Assembly (NCBI RefSeq): GCF_000025565.1
Contig: NC_014121.1
Coordinates: 3,596,001 to 3,660,000, forward strand
Length of the DNA stretch: 64,000 nucleotides
Direction of reading: 5' to 3'
From: Enterobacter cloacae subsp. cloacae ATCC 13047
GTDB lineage: Bacteria > Pseudomonadota > Gammaproteobacteria > Enterobacterales > Enterobacteriaceae
This document shows, piece by piece, positions 46,174 to 57,310 of this stretch. Under the pieces are notes generated by a model. That model saw only the letters and a list, made by a program, of their open reading frames with translations. It made no database searches and was not told the origin of the DNA. The translations under genes were made by a program, and so were the position numbers. How positions within the stretch are numbered: the stretch's first letter is position 1; each line of letters starts with the position of its first letter.

Positions 46174-47034
46174 TTACAGCTCCGTCTCCTGGTTCGCTAC
46201 GACAAATGAAAACCACGGACCGCCTTCAACCCAGGCCGAGATGATGTGCCTTACAGTATTTATGGTGTACATCCCTGAAGCGCCAGGAAGGTCAGTTTCG
46301 AGCTTCATCTTTCTCGGAGCTATGAGGTTTGATGAGAACATTGTCGTGAGGTATAGACCGTCTCTTGTCCATGTCGGATAGCCAATCAGGCCATGCTCTT
46401 TGGAAACAAAAGGAACAATGTCATCCCACGATCCGTTAATTGACCAGATGCGGATAATTCCAGTGCTGCAGTCAATATTCAGATTTGCGGACTTCGCCAA
46501 CTGGATAATCTGGCTTACTGGGTCGCCTACTACATGTGGGTTGCTGAGTGGAAATTTGATGTCCTCAAGCACGGAAACCATAATCCCCAGAGGGTCGGCG
46601 ATTGACCTTATCGCATCGATAACATCGACACTTCCCTCTACAGAGAATGGTTGTGACGGGAGAGACCTTTCTGCACCTAGCGCATGAGCCTCAATGACCA
46701 AAGGAGCATCAGGAGCCTCATTAAAATCGGTTGTGGCAAATGTTATCGTCCCCACAAAGATAAGCTCATCCTGTGCCCAGACCTTCATGTAGTTATTCTT
46801 CGTTGGTCCTCTCAGGTTTCCCGCATAGCTTAACTTCGCCATATTGCTCAGGCTCAGGCCATAAACCCGGCATGACAATGTGGTAAGCGCAGAACCACCA
46901 TAGCCGTTGTATTCAACGATAGCTTTGGCGTTTTCTATGGTGAGAACGTTGTCCTGTGATGGACCTTGAGAACCATCAAATACCTGGTCCGTAAGAGTGA
47001 ACTGGATTTTAATGTTGCGCTTTTTATAGGACAT
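46174..47034 (-). CDS. Baseplate hub protein
   Basis: The 286-residue protein has a hub-like beta-rich sequence: RVYGLSLSNMAKLSY, a module with IVSVLED-like helices (ADPLGIMVSVLEDIKFPL), and SQIIQLAKSANLNIDCSTGIIRIW. This layout resembles Mu gp44/P2 gpD-type hubs, onto which the spike docks. It overlaps the plug gene by 11 bp and abuts the spike gene. The function comes from context and general pattern. Confidence 0.72.
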   Translation of the reverse strand: MSYKKRNIKIQFTLTDQVFDGSQGPSQDNVLTIENAKAIVEYNGYGGSALTTLSCRVYGLSLSNMAKLSYAGNLRGPTKNNYMKVWAQDELIFVGTITFATTDFNEAPDAPLVIEAHALGAERSLPSQPFSVEGSVDVIDAIRSIADPLGIMVSVLEDIKFPLSNPHVVGDPVSQIIQLAKSANLNIDCSTGIIRIWSINGSWDDIVPFVSKEHGLIGYPTWTRDGLYLTTMFSSNLIAPRKMKLETDLPGASGMYTINTVRHIISAWVEGGPWFSFVVANQETEL

Positions 47035-47335
47035 TGCTCATCTCTTCTTCCGTGGCGTAGAAAAGTTTGAAGCGTGAACCTAGCTCATCATAAACAGGAT
47101 CAAAATCGCCTTTTGTGTCTGCAAAGAACAGCTCACCCTTAAACTTCAGGTACGGGTATCTGATGATTTTATTGCAGTTCAGGCAAAGAACCCCTTGAGC
47201 TATCCAGACCCCACTTAACGCCACATCGATAAACATGCCGGTGCTTCTCTGATTAATTCTTAGAGTTACACGCTGACCGCCGAGTGAAACCTGTAATGTC
47301 TGCCCCTTAACCGGCTGGAGAGATATCGTCTGCAT
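47024..47335 (-). CDS. Phage baseplate plug protein
   Basis: The 103-residue protein starts MQTISLQPVKGQTLQVSLGG and includes QRSTGMFIDVALSGVWIAQGV and YLKFKGELFFADTKGDFDP, features of the small baseplate plug family found beside hub genes. It overlaps its neighbours on both sides (1 and 11 bp). Confidence 0.78.
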   Translation of the reverse strand: MQTISLQPVKGQTLQVSLGGQRVTLRINQRSTGMFIDVALSGVWIAQGVLCLNCNKIIRYPYLKFKGELFFADTKGDFDPVYDELGSRFKLFYATEEEMSNVL

Positions 47336-48135
47336 CAGGATAACCCCTTCACCAGTTCGTCAACTGTCGCTGAAAGATTATTAATAGCGGAAGTAGCTGC
47401 ACCATTTATGGCACTTGTAGCCCCCGAAGTTACGCTGGTTACAGCATTACTCACTGAGGTAGCAACTGACACTGCAGCGCTGCTTAATGACTGCTTAAGC
47501 CCGGTTAAGGCACCCTTCACATCATCAAGAGTGCTTTCTGATGCGTTGGCGTTAACCTGCTTTGCATCAACTGCCCCTCCTTTTGATATGGCATTTTGAG
47601 ATGGCTGGTTGTTTGCTGTTGCGTTAGACAGTCCTACCTCGGCCTCCTGTAGAACGGCCTGAAATATAGCCTCTACAGTCAGTAGTGTTACGTCACGTTC
47701 TGATGTCCGGTAATTGTATCTAACAAGGTCATAGTCTTCGTATGTCGTGTCCGGTGTTTCAATGTCGTACACCTGCGCATCAGCAACCATCGCATCCAGC
47801 GCCGCCAGCATGTCTGAGCGACTCGTCAGTGTGAAGTTGGTCAGGTTGGGGATGCTTCCACTAAACCCTGTCCATCCTTCAAGGTTAAACAAAACCCTGA
47901 TGATGGCCGGTCGCTTAACCTTGTTAAAGCTGGTATATGACCCCTCTTCAATTGGCGCGGAAACTACTGAAGCATCTGCCCCATACTCAATCCCCAGGAA
48001 CGAGGACGGAGACAATGCCCTTAAGCCTGATTTCAGGTAAATCCCGTAACCAGGCGAAAGGGTACTGTTGATTATGGAGAAGATATTGCCGCTGTTGATC
48101 GCACTGAGGAGCGTTGTTTCGTTTAAACTAAACAT
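47335..48135 (-). CDS. Dit-like tail/baseplate protein
   Basis: The 266-residue protein follows the tape measure, the usual place of the distal tail protein. The N-terminal half (about 1-160) is beta-rich, with FLGIEYGADASVVSAPIEEGSYTSFNKVKRPAIIRV, typical of Dit-like N-terminal domains. The C-terminal 80 residues are a low-complexity Ser/Ala/Thr/Val helix (SVATSVSNAVTSVTSGATSA). Overlaps of 1 bp at both ends show coupling. Confidence 0.7.
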   Translation of the reverse strand: MFSLNETTLLSAINSGNIFSIINSTLSPGYGIYLKSGLRALSPSSFLGIEYGADASVVSAPIEEGSYTSFNKVKRPAIIRVLFNLEGWTGFSGSIPNLTNFTLTSRSDMLAALDAMVADAQVYDIETPDTTYEDYDLVRYNYRTSERDVTLLTVEAIFQAVLQEAEVGLSNATANNQPSQNAISKGGAVDAKQVNANASESTLDDVKGALTGLKQSLSSAAVSVATSVSNAVTSVTSGATSAINGAATSAINNLSATVDELVKGLS

Positions 48136-49904
48136 TAGCTGTTTTGCCCCGTGAGAAAGGTTTGAGTAAGGCTGCTCTGAGCCATGCCTTTATTCGCGGC
48201 CTCTTTCGCCAGGCTATCCAGGGTTCTCGACTCTGTTTTTATTGTGGTGTTCTGGAATGTGATATTTGTCCCGCCACCACCTGTAGCCGAACCAGCCTGA
48301 TATGAGTAGCGCTGTGATGCCTGCATTCTTGAGATAATCTGAGGCGCATAGTTTCTTGCCTCTTCAGGGGCATTTGCCATCCCCTTCTTCTCAAGGTTGC
48401 CCATTCCCCAGTTATAAGCAGTCAGGGCTTTCTGCAGATCGCCACCATATCTCTGGAGAAGCGAGCCCATATATTTGGCACCAGCTTCCAGAGACTTCAT
48501 TGGGTCGAATTCTTTCCCATGAATACCGAAGTCTTTGGCGGTACCAGGCATGAACTGCATTAAACCCTTCGCGCCAGCTCCTGAGACAGCATTTGGATTC
48601 CAACCTGACTCTTGGGTTACCTGTGCATCTAGAAGCCCCTCAGGAAGGCCGTATTGCTTCTCAAGGCGTGACGTTTCACCTGAGAAAAGGTCTCTCAACC
48701 CTTCTGCTTTTTCTCCCAGCCATTTACCTACACTGCGGGTGTCAAAGCCGGTTTTATCTTTAATCCAGTCAGCGGCAGAGTTTGCGCTATCCGTTACACC
48801 AGGAAGAGCATCATCACCACTGCCCATCTTGAAGAGGGATTTAACTTTGTCGCCAAATGTCGAGAAGTCCAGATTAAACAAGCTTTTGAAGGCGTCGATA
48901 ATCAGCTCAACGGTCTGACGGCCCTCATCGAGATTTTGATTGAGGTTTTTAATGTCACCAGATAACGTCCAGTCTTTCGTATCGATGCTAAGAAGATCGC
49001 CTACAGCCTTAGAGACGTCAGTGACATCCTTCCAGAGGATAGAGAATGTTTTCCCTAGCTCATCAAATGAGGCGTTAATCTCAGGTCCATGCCTTTCTAC
49101 CCACGCGCTCATTGAGTTGAGTGCCTCCAGAATCTTCCATACTGCAGGCAGAAGATTTTCATACAGGGTTAGTGAGGTGGACTCCCACGACTGCCTGACT
49201 CTGACGAACTGCTCATTTAAGCGCCTGGCTTTTTCTGTCAGAGCGTCGGTTTGTTTGGACGTTCCTTCGAATGACTTCTGCAAGTCCAGAAGACGTCCGC
49301 TAGATAGACCCTGCACAGTTGCATTATCGAAGCCAAGCCTCTGCCCGTACATTCGCTGCTGGTTTTTGTTCAACTTATTCCAGTTTTCAGCCAGGTACTG
49401 CATGATTTGGCTTGCATTCTGGGTGGTATCGAACTTGGTTCCGGTCTGGGCGCTGAAGGCAAAGAGGGTATTGAGCGTATCGTCAGCACCAAATCCAGAG
49501 TTAAACTGAGATATTGAGCTCTGGAACTTCTGTAGGTTTGAGCTCATTGATGCCGCCGATGAGCCAACCGCATCTGCTGACTTAACCCATCCATCGAGAG
49601 CTTTAGCAGACGTATCTATGGCGGACGACTGCACGCCTAAATCAACCAGAGATTTGGTCGTGTCGTTGATGAAGTTTTTAACGCCATTAGCACTCAAAGC
49701 TATACCAGCAAGCGCCAGCATGCTCTTCCCAATACTGGTAAAGAACGAAGAGGCTTTCTTACCGTAAGCCTCCATGTCCTTTGCAGTTGATTCCGCTTGC
49801 TTCTTAGTTTGGTCTAAGCCTTCTGAGACCTCACTCTTGCCTTTTTTGAATCCAGAAGCATTAAGGCCCAGAGTGACAACCAGGGCATCTATAACTGTTG
49901 CCAT
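48135..49904 (-). CDS. Tail tape measure protein with lytic transglycosylase domain
   Basis: The 589-residue protein begins with a helical region (ALVVTLGLNASGFKKGKSEVSEG, then a coiled coil and hydrophobic ASSFFTSIGKSMLALAGIALS), as in tape measures. About residues 415-520 form an SLT-type lytic transglycosylase: catalytic Glu432 in VTQESGWNPNAVSGAGAKGL, MQFMPGTA and ALTAYNWGMGN. It sets tail length and cuts peptidoglycan during DNA entry. By length it predicts a rather short tail. Confidence 0.88.
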   Translation of the reverse strand: MATVIDALVVTLGLNASGFKKGKSEVSEGLDQTKKQAESTAKDMEAYGKKASSFFTSIGKSMLALAGIALSANGVKNFINDTTKSLVDLGVQSSAIDTSAKALDGWVKSADAVGSSAASMSSNLQKFQSSISQFNSGFGADDTLNTLFAFSAQTGTKFDTTQNASQIMQYLAENWNKLNKNQQRMYGQRLGFDNATVQGLSSGRLLDLQKSFEGTSKQTDALTEKARRLNEQFVRVRQSWESTSLTLYENLLPAVWKILEALNSMSAWVERHGPEINASFDELGKTFSILWKDVTDVSKAVGDLLSIDTKDWTLSGDIKNLNQNLDEGRQTVELIIDAFKSLFNLDFSTFGDKVKSLFKMGSGDDALPGVTDSANSAADWIKDKTGFDTRSVGKWLGEKAEGLRDLFSGETSRLEKQYGLPEGLLDAQVTQESGWNPNAVSGAGAKGLMQFMPGTAKDFGIHGKEFDPMKSLEAGAKYMGSLLQRYGGDLQKALTAYNWGMGNLEKKGMANAPEEARNYAPQIISRMQASQRYSYQAGSATGGGGTNITFQNTTIKTESRTLDSLAKEAANKGMAQSSLTQTFLTGQNS

Positions 49905-50134
49905 TACCAGGCCTCACTTGCTCTGTCGATTACCATTTGGTTGTAATTATCAATGGTGATAATTTCCAGCCACCACCATAAATCCTGCACACCAAGCGTC
50001 GTGCTTAGCTCTGTCAGCGAGCATTTACCCGATGACATGACAGTCGCTATTGTTTTAGGCACGTTGGTGTACTCGGCAAGGCCAGCGATTTGCTGGCCCA
50101 TCACCGGAGGGATGTCTAACTGGCGGTGGCTGTG
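49904..50134 (-). CDS. Frameshift-extension part of tail assembly chaperone (GT-like)
   Basis: This frame encodes 76 residues when entered by -1 frameshift at 50134-50140 from the preceding gene, giving a 205-residue fusion. No stop lies between the slip site and the 66-residue reading frame that starts at a GTG/ATG pair (50104/50101). It includes GQQIAGLAEYTNVPKTIATV and LGVQDLWWWLEIITID. It abuts the tape measure gene, the usual place of gpT/gp41-type extensions. It might also be translated from its own start. Confidence 0.75.
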   Translation of the reverse strand, partial: HSHRQLDIPPVMGQQIAGLAEYTNVPKTIATVMSSGKCSLTELSTTLGVQDLWWWLEIITIDNYNQMVIDRASEAW

Positions 50135-50520
50135 AAAAAATCAACATGGAGCTTGAACACTTCGCTGCGAAGTTTCAGGCGAGTGATAACTTCTTCAGTG
50201 TCATCGTCAATCAGGTTGCGCTTAACGCTTTGATTGGCTGGGTCTGGAACAGCCTGTACACATTTCATCAGTTCGTCCAGGAGAGGCCGTGCATCCTCTG
50301 GAGGGATTTTAGCCACCATTTCGAGGCCGACTTTCGCCATGCCTGCCATACCCATATCTGAAAAGTTATCCGGAAGATTAACGCCGTTTTTAGCCATTGC
50401 CAGTCCGGCACGAATTGCCCACCACTCAGCCTGAGTAGCTGACATTTCGCGAATGTAGAAAACCTTCCCATGATCTCGGCCTTTATCTTCGACGGTGTAG
50501 AAAATCTCTTTGCGTGCCAT
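50116..50520 (-). CDS. Tail assembly chaperone (G-like)
   Basis: The 134-residue, mostly helical, soluble protein includes MSATQAEWWAIRAGLAMAKNG and ENLIDDDTEEV-like acidic helices. Its position between the tail tube and tape measure genes and a slippery heptamer near its 3' end are the features of lambda G-type chaperones, which keep the tape measure soluble during tail assembly. The unshifted product ends five codons after the slip site. Confidence 0.8.
   Translation of the reverse strand: MARKEIFYTVEDKGRDHGKVFYIREMSATQAEWWAIRAGLAMAKNGVNLPDNFSDMGMAGMAKVGLEMVAKIPPEDARPLLDELMKCVQAVPDPANQSVKRNLIDDDTEEVITRLKLRSEVFKLHVDFFTATAS
50134..50140 (-). other. Programmed -1 ribosomal frameshift site T_TTT_TTC
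   Basis: On the minus strand the zero-frame codons are GAT TTT TTC ACA, so TTTTTTC is in the canonical X_XXY_YYZ phase. The zero frame stops at 50116-50118; the -1 frame is open through to 49904. Position and phase agree with the known tail chaperone frameshift of dsDNA tailed phages. No stimulating hairpin was modelled. Confidence 0.82.
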
Positions 50521-50528
50521 GTTAGTCC

Positions 50529-50969
50529 TTATGCGTTGTACGCTTCGCCAACAACTGATTCCCAGTTAATCTGGAAGGTCATTGCCTGCAGTACTCGCTG
50601 CGCATCAGGGATGGCTTTTACGCGCTGCAGGATGCCGTTGGTCAGCGTGAACTTGCGACTAATCGCCGGGAGAATGATTGTTGCGTTGCAGCGGAATACT
50701 GCTTTCGAGGTCAGTGACGTCAGTTGCCAGGTCTCGAACAGTTCACGAGATGGGCTATCAGGCATGATTGTGATCGTCTGTAGATACTCACCGAATACGA
50801 AACCGCCAGAGAGTTTTCCGTCAGCGCCACGGACGGAAACCGCCATTTCTGTATCACCCAGAGCAAACATCGCGTCCGCTGCGTATCCCTCAAGCGTTTG
50901 AGCGCTGGGGAACAGGTTCGTAACAGTGAGGGCAAAGATTGAATCAGCGCTTGTAATAGTGTTGGACAT
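50529..50969 (-). CDS. Tail tube protein
   Basis: The 146-residue beta-rich protein lies directly after the sheath gene (stop and start adjacent), as tube genes do. Segments include ADAMFALGDTEMAVSVRGADG and GGFVFGEYLQTITIMPDSPS. It resembles the DUF3277-type small tail proteins; the tube call rests mainly on size and order. Confidence 0.72.
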   Translation of the reverse strand: MSNTITSADSIFALTVTNLFPSAQTLEGYAADAMFALGDTEMAVSVRGADGKLSGGFVFGEYLQTITIMPDSPSRELFETWQLTSLTSKAVFRCNATIILPAISRKFTLTNGILQRVKAIPDAQRVLQAMTFQINWESVVGEAYNA

Positions 50970-52448
50970 TTATTGCACCTCAATGCTTGCGAGAGTGATT
51001 TTCTGCACGCAACCGCCGTCGCAGTACCACAGGGTCATGCTAGGGCTTGTGCGCTCCTGACGCTGAGTAGGAGTGGCGTCTGCGATATACAGGTAGTAAC
51101 CCTTAGCAATCAGCGATGGATAGATGTCAGCGCCTACTGCGTTCTGAATCTCGGAAATCTGAGAACTGGACAGTGTTACGCCAGTACGGATGCCACCAAA
51201 GGTGATGCCCTGATTCAGCGTATCGGAGAAGGACGCCTCGATGATTGCCTTGCCGCGTGCGTTGTACGGAATGCTGCGGTTGGACTGGAACAGCTCGATA
51301 GCATCCTGCATCAGGTTGGCATTCAGCCAAATCTGGAAGCAGAAGGAGTCAAACCATTTAAAGTCACCAGTGATGGTGCCATCAGCCCAGTAACGGGTAT
51401 CGTAGTTATTCGCCGTGTACGCGCCGTAGAAGTTGTATCCGTTGGCAATCAGCGCATCATAATTTGCTGATGTGGTAACTTCCGGTAGCAGGCCACCGAG
51501 TGAGCGGAATTTGAATGGCACGCGGCCTTCCTGACGGTCGAAGTCAAGAGATGCTGCATATCCAATCACACTCGCTGCGTGAGTCTGGTCACCGAACACC
51601 GGTACGACGTTTGAATAGTCGTAAGTGCTGATGATTTTGTACGCCAGCGTGTCGGTTGAGCCAGATACCAGCGCGGATTCCTCCAGCGTGAATGGCACGT
51701 AGCCGAACCGGTAATTTTGGCCGTTAACCCATGCGGAGAAGTCCAGCGCCTCTTGTTCGGTCGGCGTGAATGATGTAGTGAAGATTGCCCAGTTTTGAGA
51801 GCTATCAAGCACTGACTGCATGGCCGTAGTGACTACTGCTGCATCTGCGCCCTGAGACAATTGAGCGCCAGTGGCGGCTGTCAGTTTCAGGCCAGCAGAC
51901 AAAGTACCGGTTGCGTATGTGATGGTGCTCGCTGCGCCGTCTGTCGCGCTGGTGATGATGAAGCGCTTCTGCGTTGTGTCGTACTCCACTGTTACGCTGG
52001 AGCCGATACCTGTTTCAATCAGGTCAGCAGCCATAGCAAAGCTTGTTGCTGTGCTCAGGTCGATACTGGCTGAGGTATGCGCGGTGCCGTCAACGGTCAG
52101 TGTCAGTACACCACTCAGCAATTTGAGCTGGTCTAACGTTACGGCCGCCATAGAGCCTGAGCGCAACCATGCTGCCGCTGCTTCCGGGTTAAACCGTGCA
52201 AACAGCAATGCGCCCGGTGTCTTGGTGGAATTGTCGTATCCCTGAAAATACACTTCAGCCATGCTGAATTCAGCCGATGCACTGCCGAAATAGGATGCTA
52301 CGTCTTCTTTGTTCGTGAACGTGATAACACTCCCCACCGGAGCATAAGCGCTGTCGGTAAGGATAAGGCCATTCAGATCAAGCGCTGAACCGCCCGCTGG
52401 CAGCACTCCAGGATTGATTTGAATATCTTTGCGTAATGGGATTGCCAT
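50970..52448 (-). CDS. Contractile tail sheath protein, DUF3383-like
   Basis: The 492-residue protein starts [20 protein letters not shown]. It has the sheath-type arrangement: N-terminal strand, an inserted beta domain ([22 protein letters not shown]), and a C-terminal part with [20 protein letters not shown] and [27 protein letters not shown]3383 proteins are sheath homologues in phages of this gene order. This gene is the main proof that the tail is contractile. Confidence 0.85.
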   Translation of the reverse strand: MAIPLRKDIQINPGVLPAGGSALDLNGLILTDSAYAPVGSVITFTNKEDVASYFGSASAEFSMAEVYFQGYDNSTKTPGALLFARFNPEAAAAWLRSGSMAAVTLDQLKLLSGVLTLTVDGTAHTSASIDLSTATSFAMAADLIETGIGSSVTVEYDTTQKRFIITSATDGAASTITYATGTLSAGLKLTAATGAQLSQGADAAVVTTAMQSVLDSSQNWAIFTTSFTPTEQEALDFSAWVNGQNYRFGYVPFTLEESALVSGSTDTLAYKIISTYDYSNVVPVFGDQTHAASVIGYAASLDFDRQEGRVPFKFRSLGGLLPEVTTSANYDALIANGYNFYGAYTANNYDTRYWADGTITGDFKWFDSFCFQIWLNANLMQDAIELFQSNRSIPYNARGKAIIEASFSDTLNQGITFGGIRTGVTLSSSQISEIQNAVGADIYPSLIAKGYYLYIADATPTQRQERTSPSMTLWYCDGGCVQKITLASIEVQ

Positions 52449-53000
52449 TTATGCACTCTCCGGTGGGTATTTTAAATCTGCGGCAATAACGCCGACTGTA
52501 ATGCTGTCCATGAAGTCCTGGCGTGTGGTAACAGACGGGTTGAATTGCCCGATGAATTCCATCGTCCAGCGGCCTTCGTATTGTTGCTCGCCGTTTATCA
52601 TCGTTGTCTGATGAGGGTCTGAGCAGTAAAGAGGGGTGATGACATTACCGTTCTGCCTGAACCACTCACAGGCAAAGTCTGAGCGGATTAGCGTTCCGAT
52701 GATTGCAGCGTTATCGGCCGCGTTCTCACCGTAACAGTCAATCTGACAAGGCCATTGCGTGCTGCGCTGGTTTAGCTGTTTACCTTCGCCATACACGCCG
52801 TTGTCGTCGTATTTGACGCGGTTGGTAGACAGTCCTATCTGCTTCAGCGGCGTCATGATGATGAAGTCATGAAGCGGCATTGGCGTGAGGTTCTGCTGAC
52901 CTACCAGCACGTTATCTATGGTGAGCCCCGTGATATCCATCAGAAACGCCTGCAGAGCAATACGCAGGTCAAGCTCGGTGATGTCTACTGTGGCTGTCAT
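52449..53000 (-). CDS. Tail terminator / neck protein (LIC_12616-like)
   Basis: The 183-residue protein begins MTATVDITELDLRIALQAFL and has QIDCYGENAADNAAIIGTLIRSDFACEWF and QQYEGRWTMEFIGQFNPSV. This matches the neck or tail-terminator proteins placed just before the sheath in such phages. It would cap the tail and join it to the head. It overlaps the previous gene by 4 bp. Confidence 0.75.
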   Translation of the reverse strand: MTATVDITELDLRIALQAFLMDITGLTIDNVLVGQQNLTPMPLHDFIIMTPLKQIGLSTNRVKYDDNGVYGEGKQLNQRSTQWPCQIDCYGENAADNAAIIGTLIRSDFACEWFRQNGNVITPLYCSDPHQTTMINGEQQYEGRWTMEFIGQFNPSVTTRQDFMDSITVGVIAADLKYPPESA

Positions 53001-53361
53001 GGTGACCTCTGCAGGTTAACAATCACTCGGCACCAGTCAGGCCATAACTCAGGAACTTTCACCACCAACCACTGCTGACCGTTCACAACGAGAATGTCGC
53101 CACCCTTTTGATCTGGTCGGTTCACGCCGTTGAAGTTCCCATTCAGATACGCACTTTTCAGGATGCCCTGAATGTTGATGGCATCTACCTGTCGTAAGTC
53201 TGTTGACGATAGCTCCTGCATCTGCACTTCAACATCAACGTTGCTGTACGTCTGCTCTCGCTTTCCGCCAGGTAAAGTAGTGAAACCGGTATTAATCCGG
53301 AACACGCCATTTACGTTGGGGTTTATTGATCTCGTGGCGCTATTGGCTATGCCTCTCAGGT

Positions 53362-53365
<4 letters not shown>
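52997..53365 (-). CDS. Phage neck/head-closure protein, unassigned
   Basis: The 122-residue protein is beta-rich (FRINTGFTTLPGGKREQTYS, DILVVNGQQWLVVKVPELWPDWCRVIV). The VVNGQQWLVVKV pattern is like head-closure or stopper proteins. It sits between a predicted completion protein and the tail terminator, with 4-bp overlaps on both sides. I do not recognise a specific family. Confidence 0.6.
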
Positions 53366-54592
<1,227 letters not shown>

Positions 54593-55627
54593 TTAAACCC
54601 CGATCATGCTGGCGATACCCAGCGGTTGACGAATGATTGCACCCCATGTGCCGCCTGATTTCTTCTGCTTCCAGCTGGATTCTTCAACCACAACTGCGTG
54701 CGCACGCATCTTCTCGGTGAAGGCCGCATAAGCGGTATCTTGCTCACCAAGACGATCTGCAATCAGCTGCACGAGTTCGCCCGCATCAGTTGAATATTCA
54801 ACTGCAGTTTCAACACGCAGGTTAGGGAAGTTTTTCTTCAGCAGGTCAGACACGTTGACGTTGTACATGTTGGTCTTGGTCAGGTTCACTTCCGCAGAAG
54901 GAGACATGGCAAGAGTCATGGAGTCAGTACGCTCAATCAAACCTTTGGTTTGAGAAACCAACTGGCCGTACAGCTTGACGATATCGTCATACACCGCCTG
55001 GCCATCTTTGGTTGCCCAGGTTACAGCTCCGCCAGTGCCGGTAGCATTTGGCGTGATTGATGCCGTCAAAGAAGGGTCATTCAGCAGTCCATAGTTCATC
55101 AGGCCGTCGATACCGAAGAAGTAGGACTTGTTCTGGAACTTATTCAGCACCAGAGCAGATGCTACGTTAAGCTCTGCCGCGTAACCGATACGTGCCGCGC
55201 CGTACATATCCAGCTCACGTTCACCCCAGCGGGTATGGGTCTGGTAATGGTAAGACTGGCGAGGAACCCAGTTAACGTTCGCTGCAGTCATGCCGTTGTT
55301 GTTGAAGTCGCCATATGAGCTGGTCTCACCGGTGCTTTCAACGATTGGGAACTGCGCGGTCAGGGTAGTCCAGTCGCCTTTTTTCACTTCACCAATGATT
55401 TCAGCTGCTTTCATCGGTGTGACCAGAACACGAATCAACTCAGGATCAACGTAGTTGGTGAAGTACGCCGGGATACCTGCGTTATTCGCGGTAACCATGG
55501 TTGGTTGAGCATCCATAGCCAACTGGAAGTTTTCTGCGAAGTCAGGCTTCAGGTAGTCTTTCGCGCCCGGCAGAATGATGCCGTATTTGCCGCTAGCAGC
55601 GGAATAGTGTTTCTGAAATTCGTTCAT
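54593..55627 (-). CDS. Major capsid protein, DUF2184 family
   Basis: The 344-residue protein starts at 55627 ([20 protein letters not shown]) with GGAG upstream. It has the DUF2184 capsid signature features [45 protein letters not shown] and [19 protein letters not shown]. It is the shell protein with HK97-type fold. The longer reading frame upstream overlaps the cement gene and is not used. It shares one base with the cement gene stop. Confidence 0.87.
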   Translation of the reverse strand: MNEFQKHYSAASGKYGIILPGAKDYLKPDFAENFQLAMDAQPTMVTANNAGIPAYFTNYVDPELIRVLVTPMKAAEIIGEVKKGDWTTLTAQFPIVESTGETSSYGDFNNNGMTAANVNWVPRQSYHYQTHTRWGERELDMYGAARIGYAAELNVASALVLNKFQNKSYFFGIDGLMNYGLLNDPSLTASITPNATGTGGAVTWATKDGQAVYDDIVKLYGQLVSQTKGLIERTDSMTLAMSPSAEVNLTKTNMYNVNVSDLLKKNFPNLRVETAVEYSTDAGELVQLIADRLGEQDTAYAAFTEKMRAHAVVVEESSWKQKKSGGTWGAIIRQPLGIASMIGV

Positions 55628-56109
55628 TACTTGCTCCAGGTGCTGATTTTGACCAGTTCGCCCGCATCGCAAGCGCTACCAGCATAGAAAGGCGTTTCGA
55701 CTGCGCCGGAAATGGTTGCCCCTGCCGCACCGGTTTTAATGGTGCCGTCAGCAAGCACAGCAAAGATTTTCTGTCCGCGAGTTGCTGCCGTGGCGGTGCG
55801 CGCCCAGAAGTCGCCCGCGGTCATCAGGGTTACTTCACGGCCTGGCTGAATGAGCATTGAAGCCTCACCAAGCCATACAGTGATTGATGCCTGACCATCG
55901 CGATGGACGAAGCCAGAAGGAGCGCCGGTACCGGTATTTGATGCAACACCATCGACAGCCCATGCAAAGCGACCAACAGTAAGACCGCTAGTGCCAGCTA
56001 CCAATGCTGCTTCGCCAGCCAGGAAAGTGGCGTGAGGGTTGGTGCTAGCAAAGCCACCTTCAACACCCGGTGCTGGGTATTGGTTAATTACACTCTGAAA
56101 ACCTGCCAT
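55627..56109 (-). CDS. Capsid cement/decoration protein, Gp24-like
   Basis: The 160-residue protein includes [38 protein letters not shown] and [16 protein letters not shown], the pattern of structural cement (Gp24-like) proteins with beta-tulip folds that stabilise capsids. It precedes the capsid gene with a TAATG junction, usual for coupled shell and decoration genes. Confidence 0.75.
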   Translation of the reverse strand: MAGFQSVINQYPAPGVEGGFASTNPHATFLAGEAALVAGTSGLTVGRFAWAVDGVASNTGTGAPSGFVHRDGQASITVWLGEASMLIQPGREVTLMTAGDFWARTATAATRGQKIFAVLADGTIKTGAAGATISGAVETPFYAGSACDAGELVKISTWSK

Positions 56110-56110
56110 G

Positions 56111-57298
56111 TTAGAAACCTCGTTTCAGTTTGCCAGCGGTCGGGAAAGCTTTCTCAAATTCACTGACGGTTGCGGAATCCTGCGCAATGACAGGGCGTTT
56201 ATTGTTCTGCTGCTCGATAGCCATTTTGACCATCTTAGGGAAGGCCGAAGGATGAACGCCTTCGATATCCACCCCAGCCTGCTCAAGTGCAGTGCGGTAG
56301 ACATCATCAGCGGAGTCCATTGCAACGACATCGCCAATCAGTGGGCGCACAGCCTGCTCAGCTTCACGCACTTTGCGGAAGTTCTCCGCCGCACGTTTGG
56401 TTGCGCTGTCCGCAGCTAAGCGAATAGCACTGTCCATTGCCGTTTTGGAGACTTTGTCGTCTTTTTTGTCGTCTTCATCGTCTTCGTCTTCGGCTGGCTT
56501 TTTCTTTTTGTCATCGCTGTCTTCATCATCTTCGTCGTCAGCGGTTTTCTTCTTCTCGTCGTCCTTGTCGTCATCCTCGTCTTCAGCCGGTTTCTTTTCT
56601 TTCTCGTCTTCTTTTTCGGCTTCATCCAGCGCCAGAAGCGCCTTCCGTACTTCAGCCTCCAAATCAGCATCAGCTGCCAGTAACGGCTTCAGCGTTGCGC
56701 GAATAATCGCGGCTTTACGTTTGCTCATGAGCATTAACTCCGGGGGTAATGAATCTGCGACCAATACGTCGCTTCCTGCGCGGCCTCTTTCAACCAGCGC
56801 TACGTGGTTCCCGATGATGTCCCGCATGATGCCGTCATAAGGCTCTCCATTCGGTGTAACTCCGGGGGTCATGTCAGCGACGTATTGGTACGACGAAGAC
56901 AATTCTTCCTGCTCTTCCGTCTCAATACCGGCGATTGCGGAGTCATCCCAAACTGATAAACCGTTTGTCAGATACGTTCCGTCAAAGTCTGCATTTGAAT
57001 GCGTTACACCAACGCGATATTCACGCGGAGGGTCGCCGGGGAAGTCAGGTGTATGGATTGATAAAAGGGGAATGTTGTTGAATGTTGCAGCGGCTTTCTT
57101 CAGTTCGTCAGGGTGTCGCCATAACTGGTAAATCTTATCTGGCTCTAGCCCGAGCTTTTCAGCATTTGGAATTTCTCTCCCGAAGTAGGGGCATACATTC
57201 GCTTTGCTGATATTGCTTAACTTAACCTGAAGCCTGCCGTTGCCATCAAACGAGCGCATCGAAGCGCGGTCAAATGCCAACCGTTCAGTTGTTTTCAT
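56111..57298 (-). CDS. Prohead protease fused to scaffold, DUF2213 family
   Basis: The 395-residue protein has an N-terminal DUF2213 protease-like domain (about residues 1-190), with [33 protein letters not shown] and [15 protein letters not shown]. His near position 78 and Ser in SSSY are possible catalytic residues. About 225-285 is a highly charged run of repeated Asp/Glu and Lys blocks (pattern KKPAEDEDD repeated), and the rest is helical and scaffold-like ([20 protein letters not shown]). A single gene would then give protease and internal scaffold. Confidence 0.8.
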   Translation of the reverse strand: MKTTERLAFDRASMRSFDGNGRLQVKLSNISKANVCPYFGREIPNAEKLGLEPDKIYQLWRHPDELKKAAATFNNIPLLSIHTPDFPGDPPREYRVGVTHSNADFDGTYLTNGLSVWDDSAIAGIETEEQEELSSSYQYVADMTPGVTPNGEPYDGIMRDIIGNHVALVERGRAGSDVLVADSLPPELMLMSKRKAAIIRATLKPLLAADADLEAEVRKALLALDEAEKEDEKEKKPAEDEDDDKDDEKKKTADDEDDEDSDDKKKKPAEDEDDEDDKKDDKVSKTAMDSAIRLAADSATKRAAENFRKVREAEQAVRPLIGDVVAMDSADDVYRTALEQAGVDIEGVHPSAFPKMVKMAIEQQNNKRPVIAQDSATVSEFEKAFPTAGKLKRGF

Positions 57299-57310
57299 TG
57301 TTTATTCCGT

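Noticed and set aside
56455..56610. Repeats resembling a CRISPR or microsatellite array
   Set aside because: The repeats are imperfect GAC/GAA/AAG-type codons of the charged linker in the protease-scaffold gene, without regular spacers.
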